DNA from: Lithodes maja | Lineage: Eukaryota > Arthropoda > Malacostraca > Decapoda > Lithodidae | DNA: 64,000 nucleotides | NCBI GenBank assembly: GCA_037953745.1 | Contig: JBAKBP010007688.1 | Coordinates: 33,453-97,452 of the forward strand | Direction: 5' to 3' | In this document: piece after piece, positions 31,860 through 42,021 of the stretch | How positions within the stretch are numbered: the stretch's first letter is position 1 | Layout of the letters: every line of letters begins with the position of its first letter | Made by a program: the position numbers and the translations under genes | Notes under the pieces: model-generated | Databases searched by the model: none | Told to the model about the DNA's origin: nothing | Seen by the model: only the letters and a program-made list of their open reading frames with translations

Positions 31860-33430
31860 TCGGTTGCCGCGAGGGACGTTGGGGGCGGCGGGTTGCGCGG
31901 TGGGGTCTCACCTGGTGGTGGACGTCTCGACCCCCTTTCCGCTCTTGTCACCGACGCCGGCCCATCTCTTCGGAGGTGGCCCACGTGCTCACTTCCATGC
32001 CCGAGCTGGGTAGCGTCGAGGGAGTTGACCGCCGGTCGCCCGGTTTTCCTCTCCCGTGTCTTTCTGGTCCCGTTGACGAACTGCGACGCGATGCGACCGT
32101 TGGTGGTTCTGTCGGCCCTCACCGGGCGCGTCGTGCACACACGGTTTCGGGTGCTGCCGGTACCCCTGGTACGCCTGGCCCTGTGCCCTCTGTCGTGGGT
32201 TGTGTCGCTGGCCCTCCAGGATGCGTCTTGGCTCGTTCCTCTCCATCCTCTCTTCCGGCGATTCTTGGCCGTTCGGACTTCCGATCGTGTGTTCCTGTTC
32301 GCCGGCCTTCCCTTCGGTCTCCACATCGCGCCGCGGATCTTCTCCGCACATGTGGGGCAGGCTCTGGGTCCTCTCCTCAGGAGCGGGCTCCAGCTCCTGT
32401 TTTCCTTGGCCGACTGGTTGGTGGTTTCCGAAGCCCTAGGCCTGTGCGTTGGCGACGCCCTCACAGTCGTTCGCACCGTCGCACGGTTAGGGTTCCCCTT
32501 TTGATGTTCCCGATTCACGCTTGACCCCGTCGCGTGTCGTGCCATGGGTCGGTCTCGCATGGGTTTTGTCCGGCGCTACGGTGACCCGGGGTCTGCCGGC
32601 CGTGGTGCACCTTCGGTGGAAGGTCTTCGCCGTGTTGCACTCGGTCTCCCTCCTGGGGTGGCTCTGGGACTCGGTCGTGGGTTCGCTGCTTTGGGCCGCT
32701 CTGCCCCTTCCCTTAGGGAGCCTCTGGCTACTCCGCCTCCTCCTCATGGGCCCCGCGGTGTTTCCGTTGCCCCTCTGGATCGGCTCCTGCCACTCCTGCG
32801 TACCGTTCGCAGACGCTTCGGTCTCTGGGTTGCTCAGGGCTCGCTCTCTGCGGCTGTGCCCTGGTCCGCCCCCCCGCCGACGGTCTGGGTCGCCACAGAT
32901 ACGTCGAGCGTGGTTGGGTGGGGTTCCCGATCGAACCTGGGACGTCCACTTCCCGGCAGATGGGTGGGTCTCCCTCCACTTACCCGTCTATGCCCTCGGA
33001 CTGTTGGTTCCTCTGTTCTTCCTGCGGGACCACGCGCTGGCCCTTCGGGGTCAGTCGGTGGCCTTCGGGTTAGACACTCAGACAGGCTGTCCCCTGTTTC
33101 CTTCTGCGGGGGTCCTCCAGGTCGTTGACTCTATTGGGTTTCTCGGTGGAGTTGTTCTTCCTCGCGGCCCGACACCCCTTCTCCTTGCATGCCTGCTCCC
33201 TGCCCGGGCCTGCCACCCTGTGGGCGGCCGCCCTGTCGGGAGGGCAGGGCGTTCTTGTTGAATGGGCGATGCAACGGACTGTGTTCGCCGACCTCGCGGC
33301 TTCCTGAGGTGTTCCGGAGGTCGCCTTGTTCGCATCGGGGGTGCCGCGCCAGTTGCCTTTGGACCTCTCCCTCCGGCCTCGCGCTCCGGGGGGGGTCCGG
33401 CCGCTTTCATGGTGGCCTGGTACAGGTGGC
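31860..33430 (+). pseudogene. DIRS reverse transcriptase-RNase H, degraded
   Basis: Homology moves between frames, showing several frameshifts. One frame (to 32504) has LQDASW, then AGLPFGLHIAPRIF and SLADWLVVS, which matches the DIRS RT core, where the usual YLDDW box is expected; here the first catalytic Asp reads as Ala. A second frame from about 32521 continues with LTPSRVVPWVGLAW. RNase H segments follow: ATDTSSVVGWG (frame of 32544-33128), GLDTQT (32521-33261) and a GQGVLVEWAMQRTVF block (33125-33307), then LFASGVPRQLP near 33327 in a third frame. The enzyme would copy the element RNA; this copy cannot. Confidence 0.6.
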
Positions 33431-33749
33431 GGTCGATATACATCTTTCCGCCCCCAGACGCGCTGTTGCTGTGCCCGGTCCTCGCGAGGCTGCGGCTGTA
33501 CCACGGCTGCGTCTGGCTCCTCGTGCCTCTGTGGCCGGCACGGGCTTGGTCCGCCCGGTTGCCGTGGTGGTGCCCGAGTCCGGTCCCTCTACCTGTCTCC
33601 GGCTTCCACTTGGGCTCGGTTGGGGACCTGCGGGCCTCGTTGGCCTTCGCATCGTGCTTGTTCATGTGGCACGGTGGCTCCCGGTCCCCGGCCGGGCCCT
33701 GGCCGGGCCCAGACTGACTTCCTGCAGCGTTCCTGGCCGTCTTCTCCTT

Positions 33750-34667
33750 GGGGGCCTTACGGGTCCCACTGGAGGTCTTTTCCTAGGTGGCTACAGGCCA
33801 CTCGCCTGCCTGTTGGCTCTCCTTCCCTCGTCCTACGCTCCTTGTTTCGCCTCTTCCGTACACGTCGCTTTCGAGTCGACGCTATACGTACCCGCTTGTC
33901 TGCCGTCCGGGGGTTCTTTGGGTCCGTCGCTGGGCTGGTCGTTCTGCCACAGGTGCTGGATTCCTTCCTGACGGCTGCCTTCCGGGATCGACCTCCTCCG
34001 CGCCAGGTCCCTCCGCAGTGGGATCTGGGGCGGGCTCTGGTCCTTCTGGCTTCACCCACGTCTACAAGGGCCGCTACGCCGGTTCTGTTGCTCGGGCGTC
34101 CGCTCTTCCTTGTCGCTCTGGCCACTGGGGTTCGGGTGTCTGCCCTAGCGGCATTGTCATGGCCCCGGGACTGCGTGCGATTCTCCCCGTCCTTGCATGG
34201 CGTCTCGTTCGCCTCCTCCCCTCCTTTTGTTACCACGCTTGGGAGGGCGGCCCCCGCTTTCCGGCCTTTCGCCGTCCAGGCTTTCCGGCTTGGGCGTCCT
34301 CGCCATGTGTTGTGCCCGGTGTCGGCCTTGCGCTCCTCTGTTGCGTCTGTGGCGCCGCCTTCGGGTCCTGCTGTGTGGGTGTCTCCTCGGACAGGTGGGA
34401 GGCTCTCGCAGGTGCGGATGGGCCGCCGCGTTTGTCGGACCGTTCGTGCCCGTCGCCCTGTTTGTAGGGGTTCTGCGCACGATGTCAGATCCTTTGCTGC
34501 CTCCTTCCGGTTCCTGCCACGTCGATCCTTCCCTGCCTTCGCCTCAGCGGTTTTGTGGGTCTTCTCTCAATTCCTTCATCTCCTCCTACCTCTCCGTGTC
34601 CAGTGTTCGACCCCCTCGGCTGGTGATTGCTCTCGGGGGTCGTGTTTCCTGGTGCTCTGGCGAAGAT
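33750..34667 (+). pseudogene. DIRS tyrosine recombinase, frameshifted near its 3' end
   Basis: This recombinase inserts circular element DNA without target duplication. The first Arg motif is ATGVRVSAL (Arg codon 34129-34131). The His-x-x-Arg box is AHDVRSFAASF (34475-34507). The nucleophile region SFISSYLS has Tyr at 34587-34589, in a different frame from the upstream motifs. Comparison with copy 1 (22-45) shows one extra G near 34552-34558 as the cause. The natural stop of copy 1 (TAG 116-118) is also lost here. The start is uncertain. Confidence 0.7.
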
Positions 34668-35085
34668 CCCTGGTCTTCCCCCCTTGTCCCTCGTTCTTTT
34701 CCTTTGTTTTATATGACAAAGGGGGGGGGGGGTGTACGGGTTTGCAACACTGGATTGCAAGTTTGGGATTATGTATTGTTCCAGTACATAAGTGTTTTTG
34801 CCACATTGAAAATTGTGTTTTGTTCTTGTGTTCAGTGTTTTTGTTGGTTTTTGAAGAAAAGGGATTTTGGGTACAGTACCTTTTTGGTTTCAGACAAGTC
34901 TATGTTTTTGCATTACTATGAATGACGGGCATGTGTTAAAACTGTTCTTTTTAGCTACTCCTCAGTTTTTCACTCTTTTATTAGACTCTCTTGTTTAAAT
35001 TGTGTCTTTGTCATTCATACTTTTGTTTTATGCATTGGTTTTTGGTAGGTTGGGCTTGGATGTCCTCCTCCTATTTGTTATGCAG

Positions 35086-35197
35086 CCTTGACGTTGGATT
35101 TGCCAAGACTACTAACAAATTGGGAGTTTTGACGTACCTCCCAACCTACCAAATAGGAAAACCTACTATTTGGTAGTAGTCTTGGAAAATCCAACGT
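35086..35197. repeat. DIRS internal complementary region (copy 2)
   Basis: Bases 35086-35123 are the exact inverse of the left end 27374-27411. Bases 35121-35197 are nearly the inverse of the right end 35530-35609. The halves meet at ATT, so this region reads as the circle junction of the two element ends. Confidence 0.9.
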
Positions 35198-35259
35198 ACA
35201 TAATACCCTCCCTCACGCCGGACCCCTGCCCATCCGCGTTCTTCTGCTGACGTGAGATG

Positions 35260-35609
35260 TGATAACAAGAGAGGGTCGCTCATGCGCACGTTCGACAGGG
35301 ATCTGCACATGACGGAACACGGGATGGGCCTTAAGCGGTAACTAAGGTAAACCCCTTTTTCTTCTCTTCTATGCTTTTTTCACCTTCGGTGGTAGTTTTG
35401 GTTAATGTACAACGTCTCCTAGAGCAAGATAAGGAGTAGACTCTAGACGTTTTCTTTTTAACCGCGGTTGGAATGACGACATAGCAGTCAAAATAGACAA
35501 GTCGTCATTGCAATTAGGTTAATAGCCTTGACGTTGGATTTTCCAAGACTACTACCAAATAGTAGGTTTTCCTATTTGGTAGGTTGGGAGGTACGTCAAA
35601 CCTCCCAAT
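35260..35609. repeat. DIRS right inverted terminal repeat (copy 2)
   Basis: The inverse of the left repeat, with a further outer extension of about 45 bp that can form a hairpin around GTAGGTTTTCCTATTTGGTA. It ends CTCCCAAT at 35609. Confidence 0.9.
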
Positions 35610-36306
35610 CTATACTCGTCATGGAGAGAGAGATACGAGGTAGCTTTCCTGCATCTCTCCTGATAATCGTCTGCAGATTGGTCATAGTGAGTTTATCTGA
35701 ATTAACAGGCCTAAATCAATACAATAACTGGCATAGGGTTATCGGGTGTATAGAGTCGTGGTTAAAGGTTGTTACATAACTCGTAATTAACTTATCTAAA
35801 TCAACAGGCATAAATCACTACAAGAACTGGCAAGGGACACAAATTGACAGACGAACAATGCAACGTGAGGTTATATATAGCTACCTGCTAAAAATGGGGG
35901 AACGAAGATAGGTGTCTTCTCTTTTTACAAGTTCCCTAAATTATGTTAACATTAGGGAGTTGGTACATCAATAAAATAGCAATGTGGATCTCAGTGAGTT
36001 ATGGGGCTGTCTAGTGTAATTTCATAATTAATCTCGGAATTACTCCTAGGTATTTTGTCTAGTGAAATGGAGGTGGTATTAGGAAGGTTGGGAATACATA
36101 TAGTTAGTGGATAAAACAACGGGAGGTTAGAGACATAGAATTGCTAGAATTGGGGGGGGGGGGGACTATGATTGTTATATAACTAAATACAGGGCTGACG
36201 TAATCACGATCTGATTTGGTGTGAAATGGAAGCTAAGGTGTCTTTTAGATCGCCTCGAACCTACACAATGAAAGTATTATAGCCTGTATGGTGGTTACAT
36301 AATTAA
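35610..36306 (-). repeat. Modular LTR-like repeat, inverted arm
   Basis: This is the reverse complement of 21890-22573 over almost its whole length, with small indels. Its end (36140-36306) is also inverted relative to 36600-36800. It begins at the DIRS right junction. Confidence 0.8.
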
Positions 36307-36387
36307 TAAATATAACTTTGCAATATTTGCTTGAGGTACAGTATGATCTTTTAAGCAGATTTTTGACGAATAATTAACATGGAACTA

Positions 36388-37287
36388 AAATGCCACAGGA
36401 ACGCTGTGGTACGAAAATCCTGAGAGCGAAACCTCCAACCCTAACGAGCCACAGGAACAAAAATCCTGAGAGCGAAACTACCATCCCCCAACGAGATCCC
36501 AGACCCCTTTTTCCTTTCCCGATTTGGTCTCTCTCTCTCTCAATTCATTTCACATATTATACGTCTCTCAATCACAGTCTTCTAATATACAAACCACAAT
36601 ACTTTACTCACTGATATTCTTGATGTACCACCTAAGTATGTATTTAATTAGGTAACCACCATACAGACTATAATACTTTCATTGTGTAGGTTCGAGGCGA
36701 TCTAAGACACTTTAACTTCCATTTCACACCAAATCAGATCGTGATTACGTCAGCCCTGTATTTAGTTATATAACAATCATAGCCCCCCAATTCTAAGTCT
36801 CTAACCTCCCGTGGTTTTATCCACTAACTATAGATTCCCAACCTTTAACCACGACTCTATACACCCTAAAATGCCCCAGAACGAGAAGCCCACCACAGAA
36901 GCCACGAGCGAACACCAAAAGGAAACACCTGAAAGAAAGGTCCACAGAACGAAAGGACCAGCTGACCGAGCCAGCCAATTCAGACAGGCCCAAGCCCGCA
37001 GGGCTAAGCAGCTCCAGGCCGCACCCACCTACCCCTTCTAAACTGACCATTTTCCACACCTCACGTACACTACCCCCTCGTGTCCTACACTTCTAACTAC
37101 AATGATGATGAACAGGAATATACATTCATATTAAAAACACCCATGCCCTGTCCCTAGGTTGAGCCAAGACCAACAAATCAGACAGCCATATATCTATGTA
37201 TGTTCTTACATCCGAGAAGTAGATGTTATATATCTTAGAAGTTAAAACACCCACGCCTGTCCCTAGACCTCGTATATCATTTCCCAT
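36388..37287 (+). repeat. Modular LTR-like repeat, forward segment (upstream of the CR1-like pair)
   Basis: It is nearly identical to 57090-57986, starting at AAAATGCCACAGG and ending at TTTCCCAT, where the CR1-like LINE pair inserted. The sequence resumes at 49806. It is probably part of the 5' LTR of the gag-only element. Confidence 0.75.
36871..37041 (+). CDS. Small conserved open frame in the LTR-like repeat (56 aa)
   Basis: ATG at 36871 opens a 56-residue, charged, Gln/Lys/Arg-rich frame (MPQNEKPTTEATSEHQ...), ending at TAA 37039-37041. The copy at 57572-57742 differs by one synonymous change and one Val/Ile change. I do not recognise a family. The near identity may simply reflect recent duplication of the repeat, so translation is unproven. 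Confidence 0.25.
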   Translation: MPQNEKPTTEATSEHQKETPERKVHRTKGPADRASQFRQAQARRAKQLQAAPTYPF

Positions 37288-37295
37288 CTATCAAG

Positions 37296-38216
37296 ATGGC
37301 GGGAGGGATGAAGGGTGCGGGCGTAGCCCTCTCTCTATGTATCATCCTTCTCAACATCCAGAGGGGCTATGCTGATATACAGGTGCAGAGGGGACCGGTA
37401 GTGTACCAGGTCAACACTAAACAAGTATTGAGGGACCTCGTCACACAGAAATCACACACGAGTGAAATTTCTGTCACCATTCCTGCCTGGTCTATTTCAT
37501 ATATCGGGAAGATGCCGCGACTGGGCAAACACTCTGGCACAACCTCCCTACAACACCTATTGTGCTACACTCTAATTAGCTGCGGAGATGTAGAGACCAA
37601 CCCCGGCCCTAGTTCAACGTTGAAGAAACCTCACCACCAAACAAGTAAGGCAGACACCGACATTTCAACAGTCCCTAGCAGTAAAATTCGTTATAACAAA
37701 CTGGGCCAGCAGGTACCCCAGCCACCCGTCACGCTCCAATTCAACCCACAACACAACCCAACACGGTCGGCGACCCAGTCTCCCGTCACGCTCCAATTCA
37801 ACCCACAACACAATCCAACACTATCGGTGGCTCAACATGTAACTGGAGCAGCTAGGAAGAAAGGCATCAGTCGCAACAACATCAACAATGGAGCAGCATT
37901 AACAGCATTAGCAGCCAGGAATAAGGACAACATCATCAAACAGCAAATACAGGTGGGGCAGGGAGGGGTCACAGGGGGAGACATAGCCACAGACAGTCCC
38001 CACCCTAGTAGCACAGCTGATCATCACACTGCCAGACGTACGACGAACAATACAAAGAATCTATGTACAGTGTGCGATATTAGATTCAACAAAAGGAGTC
38101 CAACATCACAATGTAGTATTTGTAATGAAACAGCACACGATCGATGTTCTTATGTTAACAGCAGAAAAGAAATGGAATGCGATAAATGCAGGGAACTAGT
38201 GCTACACTCTAATTAG
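37296..38216 (+). CDS. CR1-like ORF1: hydrophobic N-terminus, 2A motif, PHD-like finger
   Basis: This 306-residue frame starts at ATG 37296. Residues 1-26 form a hydrophobic leader resembling a signal peptide. A 2A-type motif, CGDVETNPGP, ends near residue 105. In other systems this motif makes the ribosome skip one peptide bond, releasing the upstream peptide. A low-complexity Pro/Gln/Asn-rich middle part contains a short internal repeat (PVTLQFNPQHNPT twice). A C-terminal PHD-like zinc finger (CTVC...CSIC...H...C, residues about 252-293) may bind nucleic acid or protein. The frame ends at TAG 38214-38216, just after a second copy of the 2A region begins in another frame. Confidence 0.65.
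   Translation: MAGGMKGAGVALSLCIILLNIQRGYADIQVQRGPVVYQVNTKQVLRDLVTQKSHTSEISVTIPAWSISYIGKMPRLGKHSGTTSLQHLLCYTLISCGDVETNPGPSSTLKKPHHQTSKADTDISTVPSSKIRYNKLGQQVPQPPVTLQFNPQHNPTRSATQSPVTLQFNPQHNPTLSVAQHVTGAARKKGISRNNINNGAALTALAARNKDNIIKQQIQVGQGGVTGGDIATDSPHPSSTADHHTARRTTNNTKNLCTVCDIRFNKRSPTSQCSICNETAHDRCSYVNSRKEMECDKCRELVLHSN
37587..37610 (+). other. 2A-type ribosome-skipping motif, copy 1
   Basis: These codons read DVETNPGP, matching the consensus D-V/I-E-x-N-P-G-P, preceded by LLCYTLISCG. It is in frame with the hydrophobic N-terminus of ORF1. Skipping would occur between the last Gly and Pro. Confidence 0.8.
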
Positions 38217-41200
38217 CTGCGGAGATGTAGAGACCAACCCCGGCCCTAGTTCAACGTTGAAGAAACCTCACCACCAAACAAGTAAGGCAGACACCGACAT
38301 TTCAACAGTCCCTAGCAGTAAAGTTCGTTATAACAAACTGGGCCAGCAGGCACCCAAGTCTCCCGTCACGCTCCAACTCACAACCAAGACCGCAGGGCAA
38401 CCGCCAGCACAGTGCCAACATTCTACCTACTCAACATTACCCTCAACTGTTTCATCACTACCACAGATATCGGTGACCCAAGTAACACAACATGCAACCA
38501 GAACACCCAAACAAACAGGAAGCTCTAGCAAACACATCGACAATGAAGTAACAGCAACAACGGCCAAGAACAAGGACATAAAACAACAAATACAGGTAGG
38601 GGTGGGAGGGGGGCAAGGGGGAGCCACAACCTGTCCTCATCTCACGCGCTCACACACCATCAGCCGCTCACGGCGCACAGCTGATCACCACACCGCCAGA
38701 CGTACGATGAACAGTAACAGGAAAATATGTATAGTGTGCGATATTGGATTCAACAAAAGGAGTACAACGTCACAATGTAGTAGTTGTAATGAAATAGTAC
38801 ACGATCGATGTACTTACATTACTAGCAGAAAAGAAGTGGAATGCGATAAATGTAGGGAAATAGCTATTAAGGGTCCTAAAATCATTTGTGAAATATGTGA
38901 ATCACTCATAACAAGAAAACAAAGGATCATAAACTGTGTTAAGTGTAAAACTGTAGCTCACATGAAGTGCATCTCTAAGAAGACCAACAGTGAAGAACGG
39001 GAATTCCTATGCAACATATGTGCCTTGCATTCATTACCGAATATTAATGTAAATGAACCAATTAGTATTAACAACTCAGAATCCAGCCAGGACACATTCA
39101 AAATCAAAGATGAATACAGAGTGTTCACCAACAAAGGGCTCCATCTTATCCACATTAACGCCAGATCAATGTACCATAAATTGTCAGAATTAAACTTGTT
39201 AGCTAATAAGGCCAAAGCTTCAATAATTGCAATCACAGAAACCTGGCTGGATTCAAGTATAAACGATGGTGAAATAAACATTCAAGGTTTCAATATGGTT
39301 AGGAATGATCGCAATAGGCATGGGGGAGGAGTATGTCTGTATGTAAAAAACAACCTCACACACACAACCAGGACCGACCTCCATGTAGAAAATCACGAAG
39401 CTCTGTGGATCGATCTACGCCTGCCGAGGACAAGACCCATCACAATTGGGGTATGCTATAGGCCACCAGACGACACACAATTCTTGACCAAATTTGAACG
39501 AACGTTGTCATCGCTAGACCCTCGGAATGAATCCATCATACTAGGGGATTTTAACCTGTGTTACAAACAACGAAATGATAGGCTTGTACGAGAATATAGG
39601 CATATACTGACAATGCACAATCATAAACAACTCATCACAACCCCCACACGTATCTCTGAGAACACTGCCACAATAATAGACCACATAAACTGTAACAGAG
39701 AGGACAAAATATCCCAATCAGGGGTTATACAGACTGGGATAAGTGATCACTTCGTCACATATTGCACACGAAAAACCACAAAAATTACCCTAGAGAATCA
39801 CAAGATTATCAAAACAAGGTCACTCAGAAACTACAATAAAGAAACATTTCTGGACATTTTATGGAATACAGACTGGTCTCCAGTGTTTGGAAGTACAAAC
39901 GTTAATGACGCATGGGTTGGCTTCAGAACCATCATCACAAACATTCTAGACGAAATAGCTCCTCTGAAAGACATACGAATAAAAGCAAGGTCAGACCCAT
40001 GGATCAACAATGACATACTACACCATCTGGAACACAGAGACAATCTGTTAAAAAGGCTAGCGAAACATAGACAGGATCAAGGTCTGAAACATGAGTTCAA
40101 CAGGGCCAGGAATAAACTAAGTAGGAAAATAAAATCAGCGAAAACTAATTATTTTCACAATAAGGCAGAGGAATATCAGAATAACCCAAAGAAACTATGG
40201 AGGCACCTAAAAACAACAGGCTACAGCAACAAGACAAGGGATTCGTCTAACACTAATATTGCTCTCACCATTAATGATCAGATTTGCCACGATAAACGAC
40301 AAATTTCAACCTACTTCAACTCCTTCTTCACCTCCATAGCAAACACACTTGCACAGAACCTACCTCAACCTCTCAATAAATACACGACAACAACGGCCAC
40401 CTTTCGAAATTTCTACAGAGATAAAGACATACACCCAAACACATTTGGATTGCAAAATGTTACACCAAAATACACTTTTGACGAGCTGTCTAACCTAAAT
40501 GTACATAAAAGCACAGGACCAGACAAAATTCCTGCCAAATTTCTACGAGATGGAGCCATTGGTATAGCAGGCCCCCTAACTCACATCATCAACTTGTCAA
40601 TTAACACCAACACTGTACCTGCTGAACTGAAGGAAGCTATTGTAACCCCTCTATTCAAGAAAGGAAATAAACTAGAAGTTGGTAACTACAGACCAGTTAG
40701 CATATTATGTATTGTATCTAAAATCCTTGAAAGAGCGGTATACACCCAAATTGAACACTACCTCAAACAAAATGATCTATTCTATAAGTTTCAATCAGGT
40801 TTCAGATGCATGTACTCGACAGACTCCTGTCTCATCCACTTAACGGATCACATTCGTAAAGAAATGTCTAAAGGTAACTACACCGGTATGGTTCTTCTTG
40901 ATCTACAAAAAGCGTTTGACACAGTAGATCATGATATCCTATGTAATAAACTACAAGCAATGGGCATAGGATCTGTGAACTGGTTTAAATCTTATCTTAG
41001 TGGTAGAACCCAAAGAGTCAAAATTGATGATAATATATCTGATCCTATGCCAATTAACTGTGGGGTCCCGCAGGGAAGCATCCTTGGTCCCTTACTCTTT
41101 CTCTGTTATGTGAACGACATGGAACTGAGCGTCTCATGTAAATTATTACTGTATGCAGACGACAGCGTGCTCCTGGTTTCAGGAAAAGACCCAATAAGTA

Positions 41201-42021
41201 TTGCCGCTTCACTTTCCAAAGAACTAGAATCATGTAGTGAATGGCTAGTGGACAATAGACTATCTCTTCACCTGGGCAAGACGGAAGCCATCTTATGTGG
41301 AACAAAACGCAAACTGAAAGACATTGTGGGCTTCTCGGTTAACTGTATTGATATTCCTATAACAACAGTGTCACAAGTTAAATATCTCGGACTAAAACTG
41401 GACGCAAGTTTGTCAGGTGAAACAATTTTGGAATCTATCCTGAGTAAGTGTAGAGCACGTATAAAATACCTGTATAGACAGGTGGGATGCTTGCCCGCGA
41501 CGACCAAAAAGACCCTCTGCCAAGCGCTTGTTCAATGTCATTTTGACTATTCTGTGTCATCCTGGTACTCTGCATCATCTAAATCAGCACAGCACAAACT
41601 TCAGGTCACTCAAAATAAAATGGTTAGGTTCATGCTGAACCTAGGACCCAGATCACATGTTGGCCAGGAACAACTTCAGTCACTAGGTATGCTCAATGTC
41701 GCTGACAGGGCCAAACAAATCAGGCTCACTAATGCCTTCAAAATTTTCTATGACAGAGCTCCAGAGTACCTAAAGAATGATTTTGTTAAAGCAAATGAGA
41801 GGAGTGGACATAATACAAGAAACAGGATGTTTAATTTTAAGGTCCCGAGAATCCAAGGACAGGGTAAGCAAACATTCTTCTTCACCGCCATCAAAGACTG
41901 GAACGACCTACCCCAGTCAGTCCGTGAAAAGAGAACACTGTATTCCTTCAGATGTAGCCTGAAGGAACACCTGAACCGGACAGCTGCGAGAAGGGAGCAC
42001 CAAGCTTATGTCTACTACTAA
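38200..42021 (+). CDS. CR1-like ORF2: zinc fingers, endonuclease, reverse transcriptase
   Basis: The frame is open from 38200, right after TAG 38197-38199, to TAA 42019-42021. It starts inside the second 2A copy, with no ATG before it; the first ATG is at 38707. Counting residues from 38257: PHD-like finger 1 near 158 (CIVC...H...C), finger 2 near 211 (CEIC...H...C), endonuclease from about 295 (HINARS, ETW near 328, GDFN near 430, SDH near 496), then the RT with STGPDKIPAKF, LDLQKAFDTVDH, GVPQGSILGPLLF and catalytic YADD near 966. The C-terminal tail is complete. All catalytic motifs look intact; how translation starts is unclear because of the frame change at the duplication. Confidence 0.8.
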   Translation, partial: CYTLISCGDVETNPGPSSTLKKPHHQTSKADTDISTVPSSKVRYNKLGQQAPKSPVTLQLTTKTAGQPPAQCQHSTYSTLPSTVSSLPQISVTQVTQHATRTPKQTGSSSKHIDNEVTATTAKNKDIKQQIQVGVGGGQGGATTCPHLTRSHTISRSRRTADHHTARRTMNSNRKICIVCDIGFNKRSTTSQCSSCNEIVHDRCTYITSRKEVECDKCREIAIKGPKIICEICESLITRKQRIINCVKCKTVAHMKCISKKTNSEEREFLCNICALHSLPNINVNEPISINNSESSQDTFKIKDEYRVFTNKGLHLIHINARSMYHKLSELNLLANKAKASIIAITETWLDSSINDGEINIQGFNMVRNDRNRHGGGVCLYVKNNLTHTTRTDLHVENHEALWIDLRLPRTRPITIGVCYRPPDDTQFLTKFERTLSSLDPRNESIILGDFNLCYKQRNDRLVREYRHILTMHNHKQLITTPTRISENTATIIDHINCNREDKISQSGVIQTGISDHFVTYCTRKTTKITLENHKIIKTRSLRNYNKETFLDILWNTDWSPVFGSTNVNDAWVGFRTIITNILDEIAPLKDIRIKARSDPWINNDILHHLEHRDNLLKRLAKHRQDQGLKHEFNRARNKLSRKIKSAKTNYFHNKAEEYQNNPKKLWRHLKTTGYSNKTRDSSNTNIALTINDQICHDKRQISTYFNSFFTSIANTLAQNLPQPLNKYTTTTATFRNFYRDKDIHPNTFGLQNVTPKYTFDELSNLNVHKSTGPDKIPAKFLRDGAIGIAGPLTHIINLSINTNTVPAELKEAIVTPLFKKGNKLEVGNYRPVSILCIVSKILERAVYTQIEHYLKQNDLFYKFQSGFRCMYSTDSCLIHLTDHIRKEMSKGNYTGMVLLDLQKAFDTVDHDILCNKLQAMGIGSVNWFKSYLSGRTQRVKIDDNISDPMPINCGVPQGSILGPLLFLCYVNDMELSVSCKLLLYADDSVLLVSGKDPISIAASLSKELESCSEWLVDNRLSLHLGKTEAILCGTKRKLKDIVGFSVNCIDIPITTVSQVKYLGLKLDASLSGETILESILSKCRARIKYLYRQVGCLPATTKKTLCQALVQCHFDYSVSSWYSASSKSAQHKLQVTQNKMVRFMLNLGPRSHVGQEQLQSLGMLNVADRAKQIRLTNAFKIFYDRAPEYLKNDFVKANERSGHNTRNRMFNFKVPRIQGQGKQTFFFTAIKDWNDLPQSVREKRTLYSFRCSLKEHLNRTAARREHQAYVYY
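38224..38247 (+). other. 2A-type motif, copy 2 (in ORF2 frame)
   Basis: The DNA repeats the first copy, offset by 637 bp, so it falls in a different frame from ORF1 and in the same frame as ORF2. It again reads DVETNPGP. Its upstream partner peptide is missing because a stop precedes it. Confidence 0.75.

Larger units (their letters stand above)
27374..35609 (+). mobile_element. Full-length DIRS-like tyrosine-recombinase retrotransposon
   Basis: This 8.24-kb element has inverted terminal repeats (27374-27674 and 35260-35609), an internal complementary region (35086-35197), a GC-rich coding core with gag-like, RT-RNase H and tyrosine recombinase regions, and no target duplication. The host sequence TATATAT^CTATACTCG, known from 22562-22585 inverted, is restored when it is removed, with AT as the shared core. 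A 3'-truncated SINE (29433-29677) lies inside. All main coding regions are frameshifted. The GC content of 29-34.7 kb is far above the surroundings. Confidence 0.9.

Noticed and set aside
28312..33665. Long open frames on both strands in the GC-rich core (for example minus 30988-31911 and 31745-32560)
   Set aside because: Stop codons are rare at this composition, and the minus-strand products are Arg/Pro-rich with no domain. They are shadows of the DIRS coding strand.
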